Made by a program: the position numbers and the translations under genes
Part shown: piece after piece, positions 56,482-64,000 of the stretch
How the letters are laid out: the number at the start of each line of letters is the position of its first letter
How positions within the stretch are numbered: position 1 is the stretch's first letter
DNA from: Irpex lacteus
Taxonomy: Eukaryota; Basidiomycota; Agaricomycetes; Polyporales; Irpicaceae
Assembly: GCA_001986395.2 (NCBI GenBank)
Contig: MQVO02000003.1
Span: forward strand, 1,240,001 to 1,304,000
Length of the DNA stretch: 64,000 nucleotides
Direction: 5' to 3'
Notes under the pieces: model-generated
The model's database searches: none
What the model was told of the DNA's origin: nothing
Seen by the model: only the letters and a program-made list of their open reading frames with translations

Positions 56482-59400
56482 ATGGACAAAGACAGCCGAG
56501 ATGACTTCACTTTCGCGAAGCTGAGCGACCTCAAGCTGCCCGTAACTTTCTGCATGTAAGTCGTTTCATTGCTTTGATGCATTTCCTTTCTCACTACATG
56601 ACAGCTCTCAGCTCGAGGGACACGAAAGCCGTTCACGTTCACAGATGTACTTGAACGACCGGAACTCAGGTTCTATGGTGTACAGCAGTCACCGTGAGCG
56701 CATCCCCAGGTCTCCTCTCTATGTCTACTCTGATATAACTCGAACAGAGTCCTTTCAGACTTATATGTCACATGTCAGCTGATAGCTGATAACAAGCCAC
56801 TGACTATCCCCTTCCGCACCGCATACAAATCCTTCACGAAAGATTATATGTGAGTAATAAATCCTTTGAGGAACCGAGATAAATGGAGGAATTCATTCGC
56901 TGTCGTAGCTGGAACGAATGGATTACATTACCAATACGCTACTGTGATCTTCCACTGAATTCTCAGCTCACTTTCACGGTCTGGGACATTGCCGGACCTC
57001 GCAAGGCCATACCAGTTGGTGGTTCAACTTTTCGACTGTTCGGAAAGAAATGGTGTGTGAATAAGAGAACTTCCATACAACACACATCCGATTCTCTTGC
57101 ACTATAGGGGGCTCAGGCGGGGGAAACATCGCCTATTATTGTGGCCAGGCCGTGAGGCTGATGGGTCGAATGACACATCTACGCCCAGCAAAGTATCTCA
57201 GCGAGACGAGATGGGTCGCCTTGAGAAGGTCTTCTATTTTGGGGAACGTGAGATGAATGCGAGCCTTACCTCATTATTTGTCTACAGCTAGTCAAGAAAT
57301 ACGACAGAGGGGACTTGCCGAAATGCGACTGGCTGGATACCATGGCCTTTCGTAAGATGGGAGAAATTCATGCGGTACGGTGGCCCATCATTGCATTCGA
57401 TAGAGTTTCACAACTCACTTCACGTTTCATTCAGGCAGAAACAGAGAAATCAGAAAACCTCTTTCTATACATCGACCTCCCTCGTTTCGATTTCCCAGTG
57501 ATATTCTCCGAAGCGGTTCGTGCCTTGTGTAACCCCATCACAATTGCGTTTTTGACGCACTGAACTGTAGGACTCGTCCACGGCGCCCACAGTAACAAAT
57601 GCTGTCGCTCCTCTTCCGGCCGCTGTGGCGGGACCATCAAGTCTGGCTTCAGAAACCCATCTATGGGCGGTTGTTGATCCAGACGTTGCCAAGGAAAATC
57701 CCGTTGAAGATAAGCACCGCCGTCTGGTTCGCAGCCATCGTAGTAGTCCCTATGATCGCGAACTCAAACCGAATGCTAAGATCCGGGATGAGCTAGATGT
57801 GGTAAATGTCACTTTTGTACAGTTGTATCTAAGCACATTTATTTATGACAGGATATCCTCAACTATGCCCCAAGTCAACCCTTAACTTCTGAGGAGAAAG
57901 ACTTGATTTGGAAATTCCGTTTCTATCTCACTCGTGACAAGCGTGGGCTCACCAAATTCTTGAAGTCTGTTACATGGAGGGATCCATCAGAAGTGAAGCA
58001 GGCCGTGGAAGAATTGTTACCTCAGTGGACTGAAATTGACATCGACGACGCTTTGGAACTTCTCGGCCCTGGTACCGTGGATTCTCGTGTGAGGGCGTAT
58101 GCCTGTCAAGCAGCTGAGCAGGGCAGATGACGAGGTAAGCACCGCCCGCTGTCACACGTAGTTATCGACTAAGATATATCAAGGAACTGCTTCTGTATCT
58201 GTTGCAACTCGTGCAAGCTCTCAAATTCGAGAGCACGGCCAGCGACCAGCGATCAGCGAGGTCTACATCGAGCGCAATTTCCTACGATGACAGCGGCCTC
58301 GCAGATTTCTTGATTGGACGGCTGCACGAAACTTAATGCTTGGGAATAGATTCCACTGGTATCTCATGGTCGAAGTGGGTCTGGAGGACAGAATCATGGC
58401 GAAGATGTACGGACGAGTGGTGTTCAAATTCATGAATAAGGTTCTCGAGGTACGTACCATTTACACCATGCATCAATCATCAATTGCATATCTATATCAC
58501 CTGCATAGCATGAGAATGGCCAGGAACAACGCGATATCATGAGGCGTCAGGGCGAGTTGATAGAAGCTCTTGCAAAGAAAGCAAGAGAGCTCCGGATTTC
58601 CAAGGATCCTCGGCCAAAGAAGATTGAGAAGCTTCGTGCGTTTTTGGCAGACTCCAAGAACAACCTGTCATCCATGCCGCCCCTGCCGTTACCTTTGAAC
58701 GCTCGGATCGAAGTCAACGGGATTATACCAGAGAAATCCTCTGTGTTCAAGTCTAATATGTTTCCGATGCTACTCTATTTCCAGTGCTCCGACGGGTCGG
58801 AATACCCCATCATTTTCAAAGATGGAGATGACATGCGACAAGACCAGCTGGTCATTCAAATCTTTACACTCATGGATCGACTTTTGAGGAAAGAGAACCT
58901 GGACCTCAAGGTCAGCCCGTACAATGTCCTAGCTACCGGTCCGTCACAAGGAATGGCCCAGTTCGTGCCCAGCAAAACCATTGCTGCAATCATCAGCGAG
59001 AATGGGACTCTACTCAATTATTTGCGAGCGAACAATCCGGACGAAGGTAGCGTTGGGACCTATGGAGTGGAGCCCGGTGTGATCGATACTTTCGTGAGGA
59101 GTTGCGGTTAGTGCATTTACAACTGCTCCCTTCACTCCGATCAACTAATCCTCGGACGTTACAGCTGGGTATTGCGTGATGACCTACCTTCTTGGGGTAG
59201 GAGACCGACATTTAGATAATCTACTACTTGCACCTGACGGTACGTGTTTATTGGCGTCTCTTGTAAACAGTTTCACCGACGATCACATTGCTAGGTCACT
59301 TCTTCCACGGTAAGCCAACTGCCTATACATAGTCAAGTCTAGTCTAACACCTGATTCAACACCTCTTCTAGTCGATTTCGGGTACATCCTGGGACGTGAT

Positions 59401-59745
59401 CCGAAGCCTCTTGCACCGCCCGTGAAAGTATGCAAGGAGATGGTGGACGCCATGGGCGGAGTCCAATCGGTGCACTACACCCGCTTCAAGCAGTTTTGCT
59501 TCACAGCTTTCTCCATCCTCCGCAAGAGCGCGAACCTAATTCTCAACTTGGTCACCCTCATGGTAGACGCGAATATCCCTCACATCAAACATCGTGATGT
59601 TCACGAGCAGGTGTTGGGCAAGTTTTGTCTGGATTTGACGGAGGAACAGGCTATCGAGCACTTCGAGAAGCTATTGAATGATATCTCGCCGTTTACTGTG
59701 GTGCTAGACAGGATGCATGACTGGGCTCAGTACTGGAGGAGTTAG
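56482..59745 (+). CDS. VPS34: Class III phosphatidylinositol 3-kinase
   Basis: VPS34 makes PI3P on endosomes and phagophores and drives vacuolar sorting and autophagy with VPS15 and Atg6/Vps30. The ATG at 56482 starts [22 protein letters not shown]2 domain follows ([40 protein letters not shown]). The helical PIK domain has [40 protein letters not shown] and [11 protein letters not shown]. The kinase domain has [20 protein letters not shown] with the ATP Lys, [26 protein letters not shown] (catalytic DRHLDN) and [15 protein letters not shown]. The C-terminus reads [16 protein letters not shown]. About 14 introns interrupt the gene. Length near 880 residues agrees with yeast VPS34. Confidence 0.95.
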
Positions 59746-59981
59746 AAATCTCGTGCAGTCTTTTTGCTACTTGTGTATTATTAGTTGTATGCATGTCAAT
59801 ACCCCTCACCTTGATTTTGCGCCATCCCATCATAAGAGCGAGTGAAGCAGATGCGAATTCAAAAACAACAAAAACAGCGATAGATACAGTAAAACCACAG
59901 CAATGACGATAGCGTCATCAACAACAGAGCAGAACAGAAACAAGCGGTAGCGAATCAAACGGAAACAAACAAGTCAACGAA

Positions 59982-62788
59982 CTAATATCGTCCATGGGCA
60001 CTCCTACTTCGAGTCCGCTGAGAAGATGCCTTCTCATACCCCTCCACATAGCCTTCGCCCATATACACAGGCGGCCCGCCTCCACCACCTCGAGCCAGAA
60101 ATCCGCGACTTTCCTTGACGCCTCGAGCATGGAAAACTTCCGCCTCGAGCTCATCGACACTATCATCCTCCCAAAGATGATCGCCCGCCTGGCGCAGTTC
60201 GGCATCCAATGTGCGACGCCTTTGCTCGTGTGGTGAATTACGAGCAGAGTCGACGGGCTGGGCAGCGAAGACATCTTCGGAGTTGGCTCCGGTGGACGCT
60301 GATCTACGAGGCGCCTTCTTCTTTACAGGGATAGCCGTTGTCAGAGGGTTCTTAGAGAGAGGTATCGACGACTTCGTTTGATTAGTCGGAGGTCTCTGGA
60401 CAGCCGTCGACGCTGGACGTCCTCGAGGCGATGAAGATGGCTCCCCAGAACGCAGACGATTCCGCGCTGGCGGAGCCGGCTTCTTAGTCGTGATCTTCGG
60501 CATGGGCGAAGTCGGAGGTCGTTTGGCAAATATATCCTCGGAGGAGGGTTTACTCTTCGGCGCGGATTTGGATTTCGCAGGGATGTGTGGTGTTGCTGCT
60601 ACAGGCGACAAGAAGACATCGGGTTCAGCATCGACGTCTATCACGTCTATGATCTCCGGCAGGCGTTCGTCGTCAGACGAGTCAACTTCAGGGGCCTCTG
60701 ACGAGTGACGCTTGGAGCGGCGTGGTGGTGTAGGAGGCCTACGAGGAGGGGTAGGAGGAAGGACGTATTCTGGGGCGGCTTCGTCGTTATCATCGGAGCA
60801 TAGCGAGGGTGTGGTGAGCTCCGTATCGGTGGTTGTAATTGAGGGCCAGCTATGGTCTTGTAGGCCGAACGTGAAGTGCTTTCGAGATGGCACGGTGGAG
60901 GAAGTTGACGCAGTGCTTGTGGATGAGCTGCTAGAGGCTTCCTTGTTGAGGCGCTTCGTGGGCGATCGTGACATCTCGAGCGAGTCGTCGTCATCGAGGG
61001 CACTGCGCTTACGCTTCTCGCCCGTGGTAGCGCTTATTTCAGACATGGACTTCCTCCGCTCGATAGTCCTCAGTAACTCTTTCCCTTTTCCTGAGGCACC
61101 CAACTCGCGGGCCAACGCAGCCGCCGGAGTCTCTCGAAGGAGAGGCGGAGCCATCGTTCCGTCGACCTTCTTCAGCTTCGCACTTTTCATCTCCGTGAGG
61201 AACGCATCCATCTTCTCAGATGGGACGTTGATGGACGGCCTCCCAGTTCTCTTGGCTCTAGCAGCAGTTTTGGGTGGAGGGGCGTTGATAGGATTAATGG
61301 GTGCCTCAGAGGGAGTAGGCTGTTTCCGAAGAGCTGCACGTGCTTTCTGTAGGAAGGCATCAGTGGTAGCCGCGTTGAATTTGCTCGTTTTGTTGCGTAT
61401 ACTAGCTACAGTGACGGGGAGGCCTATCGTTGGGCGAGAGGTAGACATCGGTGGTGGTGGCGGAGGAGGAGGCGGGGGAGGCGGAGGGGAAGGTATATCC
61501 GACACGTCGATCCTGCTACGAGACAGTTGCTCGTCAAGCTGTGGGTAGGAACAGTAAGAACGTCGTCCGGAGTATATAAGTAGATATCCTTACCTGGCTC
61601 TTCAACCATGCAACCTCTGCTTCAAGCTTACGTATCCTCTCCTTGTCGCGGTAATTCTCCTCCAACATAAATGTAGTTTCGGGATCAAATCCCCTCTCCT
61701 GTTCCTTGCGATGTTGCTCTTCACGTGCGTCTCGCAGCTCTCGCTCCTTACCGCGTACGCGTATCACTCGGGAATCGTCTGCGTCATCCCATTCAGAGTC
61801 ATCATCTCGTGCCCTCTCCTTGCCCTTATCCTGGCGTTGTGGTGCAGAGCCAGTCTCCTGGTCATAGGGACTAGACGACTTCCTCGGACCCTTAGCTGGT
61901 GGAGGCACAGCAGGAGAAGGCGAGGACGGGGGCGATGGGTTATAGTCTTCAAGGAACCGTTTCGCATCATCTGTGCTTCCGATAACACCTCGCGCGCGAG
62001 CAAGGGTGTTGGTGATACCGAGGAATGGGTTGGGGGTTGCAGATGCATGCGTTCCTAGTCGTTCCTTGGACGAGTTAAGATGATGAGGAGTGCGACTGGG
62101 CTTCACTGAAGGCTTGACACGCTCGCGGAGGAGACCATAGTCAGTTGGACCGGGGGTTGGGTCAGGCTCGAGGGATGCCGACCGCGGGAATAGTGATCCA
62201 GGCATGGTCGCGGATGCTTTGCGCTTGATGACATTTGAGAAGGATGGAAGAGGTGGCACGGGAGAAGGTGGTTTCTGAGAAGAATTGTTGAGTTCGGGCT
62301 GCTGGGCTGGCTTGTCAGTACGCTTGGCCTCAGCGAGCGTAGTACGTGTTGTCGGTGAAGAACGTGGTTGAGGGGGTGCAATAGCGTTAGGCCTTCTAGG
62401 TAGTTTGTCAAGAGAGTGTACTTTGTCTCCGCTGCCCGAAGGCCTGGCTTGAGGGGCAGCATCCAGTTTCTTCCTCTGTCTCGCCGTAGTTGCATCCCCC
62501 TCTCGCAACGATGACACGGTCCGCTTCCTCACACCATTGCTGCTCTTCTTCTCCTGCGGCACAGCATCCAACTTCACCCTGGATGACGAAGCCTTTGTGA
62601 CCTAGATAATCAATAGTTGTGCTATTAGAATCCGGATCAGCATAGAACCCAATCTTGCGCACCTTCGGCGGCTCCTCTCCTTTCGCAGTTGCCACGAATG
62701 ACTCAAATTCACGATGCACAAACGTAAACACACTCGAAAGTATGCTTGACGACGAAGTATCAGGATCCAGTTGTTGGCTGGCAGCCAT
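59982..62788 (-). CDS. Polyproline, coiled-coil protein with WH2-like motif
   Basis: Three exons make about 890 residues. Exon 1 (from the ATG at 62788) reads SSILSSVFTFVHREFESFVA. Exon 2 is basic and Pro/Ser-rich and ends with a coiled coil (EENYRDKERIRKLEAEVAWL). Exon 3 opens with DVSDIP and a run of 13 or so Pro, then the motif KMDAFLTEMKSAKLKKVDGT, which fits the actin-binding WH2 consensus (helix then LKKV). A long disordered part with acidic patches follows, ending RTRSRSAHGRY. Polyproline before a WH2 motif recalls verprolin and WASP-family proteins, so a role in actin assembly is a reasonable guess; no WH1 or other family domain was found. It converges with VPS34, 236 bp away. Confidence 0.77.
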
Positions 62789-63113
62789 GGTCGGCGAGAG
62801 GACGGTGGAAGCACAAGTGTGAGATATTCCAATTCAGGAGAGCACCGTTGCCTCGAGCGCCGTGAGAACAAAAAGTCCCAAAAGGCAGTTTTAGGCGGTC
62901 TGTCGCCTAGCGCTCGACCGCGTCGCGACGCGTCGACAATCTCCCACGGTTCAAGTAAGTACTTATGAAAGTCTTTGCTACAAATTGTCGGTGTTAACTT
63001 ATGCAAGTACATAGAATGAGACAAGAATAAGTCCATAGGAGTCGTAAAGCAGATCAGATCGAGTCGTTACGCAGCGAAATATACCACTAATAACATTCAG
63101 CCCGCGCATTTAT
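62789..63113. promoter_or_regulatory. Promoter region of the WH2-like gene
   Basis: The 325 bp between two minus-strand genes hold the WH2-like gene's promoter and the MARVEL gene's 3' end. No distinct element was recognised. Confidence 0.4.
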
Positions 63114-64000
63114 TTATTGGTAGCCGCCACCGTGACCGTAGGAGTAGCTTGGCGGGTTCGGAGGAGGGCTCGTAGCTCCTTGAACTACAGCATTCCGTAC
63201 GGCAGCGTATGGGTCAGCGTATTGCATGGTGCGACTGAGTCCAGGGTTTTCCGATGTGGGACTGGCAGCGAAGCCAGTAGGAGCGGGATCTGAGAATGCA
63301 CCGTACGCGTCGATGCTTGGCCTAGGGAGTTGTGGTGCAGAGCTGAATGTAGTTGTGGATTCGGCAGCTGAGTAGCGGTTGCGGTCATCGAAGGGAGAGT
63401 CTGAACCAGGGGCATCGTAAGTAGATTTGCGGCTGGCAGGGTGCTCGAGCATAGATTCTTCATCGTCCAAATCGGTAGGCTCTTCGGGGTGGGTGAAGGG
63501 AGGGTCACGAGCACGCGTTGTCTTGCCATTGCGGAAGTCCAAGAAGACTAGAACAAGGCTAGCCAGCCAAAATACTGCACAGAATAGTCAACGTCCGATC
63601 CACGGTTCAAAGCATACAATCACTCACCAAAGGCAAGCCAGAAAAAGACCGAGCCTGCTTTCTTTGTGCTACACCATCCTGGCAAGCCCTTTACAAAAGA
63701 ATCACCTCCCTCCTTAGCATGGGGGTCCTTGGAGGCGTCTTTGCAACCTGGCTCAGTCCAGGCAGATATTGTGGTGATGAAGCTGAATGCAGCGTCATAA
63801 AAACTGCCGCATATATCCATATATAACACTCACGAGATAAGAAGGCTGACCGCCGTCCCTGTTCCAGCCAAGATGAACGCAACACGGGTCTCCTTCAGAG
63901 CCCTCGCCAACCGCGCGCCTTTGTCATACTTCTCGTAGATGACCGGTACCAGGAGGACGAAGAGAGAGTAGAAGATGCCAAGGACGGAGATAAAGATGGC
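63114..64000 (-). CDS. MARVEL-domain membrane protein, 5' part outside window
   Basis: Minus-strand exons encode hydrophobic helices: AIFISVLGIFYSLFVLLVPV at the right edge, VAFILAGTGTAVSLLIS, an extracellular loop with SAWTEPGCKDASKDPH and GLPGWCSTKKAG, then FFWLAFG and WLASLVLVFLDFRNGKT. The hydrophilic tail is Pro/Ser/Asp-rich, about 130 residues long, and ends SYGHGGGYQ. The four-helix layout with a Cys-containing loop is typical of fungal MARVEL proteins, which act in membrane apposition and at eisosome-like sites. The start codon and first helix lie beyond 64000. Two short introns are placed near 63560-63630 and 63785-63835. Confidence 0.75.

Noticed and set aside
61440..61495. GGC/GGA-rich repeat as a stand-alone simple repeat
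   Set aside because: On the minus strand it encodes the polyproline run of the WH2-like protein.

Overview
The window is nuclear DNA of a filamentous basidiomycete, most likely an Agaricomycete. Genes lie on both strands with no operons and are cut by many 50-60 bp GT-AG introns. Several families point the same way: a FunK1-type kinase, a secreted oxalate decarboxylase, a fused dethiobiotin synthetase/DAPA aminotransferase, a C-terminally anchored germin-like cupin, and a MARVEL protein of fungal type. I see no rRNA, tRNA, CRISPR, prophage or bacterial-type locus. Most products are recognised from short motifs after joining exons by eye, so outer gene limits are firmer than inner splice sites.

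Layout, left to right. A minus-strand gene runs off the left edge (1-268). Four plus-strand genes follow: inositol polyphosphate 5-phosphatase (853-4247), an LSB1/PIN3-like SH3 protein (4600-5551), a germin-like cupin (6609-8024) and the biotin gene BIO3-BIO1 (8596-11390). The minus strand then carries oxalate decarboxylase (11544-13799), mitochondrial HSP10 (16180-16702) and a MUB1/SamB MYND protein (17244-20210). PHO88/SND3 (22159-23106) and an SLM1-like PH protein (23540-25588) are on plus. A long minus-strand run follows: a large EF-hand/ZZ protein (25797-30991), a FunK1 kinase (31927-33952), ATP synthase subunit g (34562-35280), a transcription factor with two C2H2 fingers and a Zn2Cys6 cluster (37259-40228) and uricase (40741-44309). 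The uricase gene holds a 2.1 kb intron.

Between about 44.6 and 47.8 kb is a repeat-rich, gene-poor block. It has two nested pairs of inverted repeats, a MITE-like insertion with perfect 26 bp terminal inverted repeats, and decayed coding sequence. After it come a Ser-rich protein of unknown role (48321-50388, minus), a secreted aldose 1-epimerase (51726-53384, plus), a PRM10/ThrE-type membrane protein (53492-55945, minus), the class III PI 3-kinase VPS34 (56482-59745, plus), a polyproline/WH2-like protein (59982-62788, minus) and a MARVEL membrane protein cut by the right edge (63114-64000, minus).

The genes do not form one pathway. Themes that recur are phosphoinositide and membrane signalling (5-phosphatase, SLM1-like, VPS34), actin-linked scaffolds (SH3 protein, WH2-like protein), mitochondrial housekeeping (HSP10, ATP20) and extracellular or oxalate chemistry (two cupin proteins on either side of the biotin gene). 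The best leads for something new are the uricase intron with its CCAAT palindrome, the 44.6-47.8 kb inverted-repeat block, the mixed-finger transcription factor and the EF-hand/ZZ protein.
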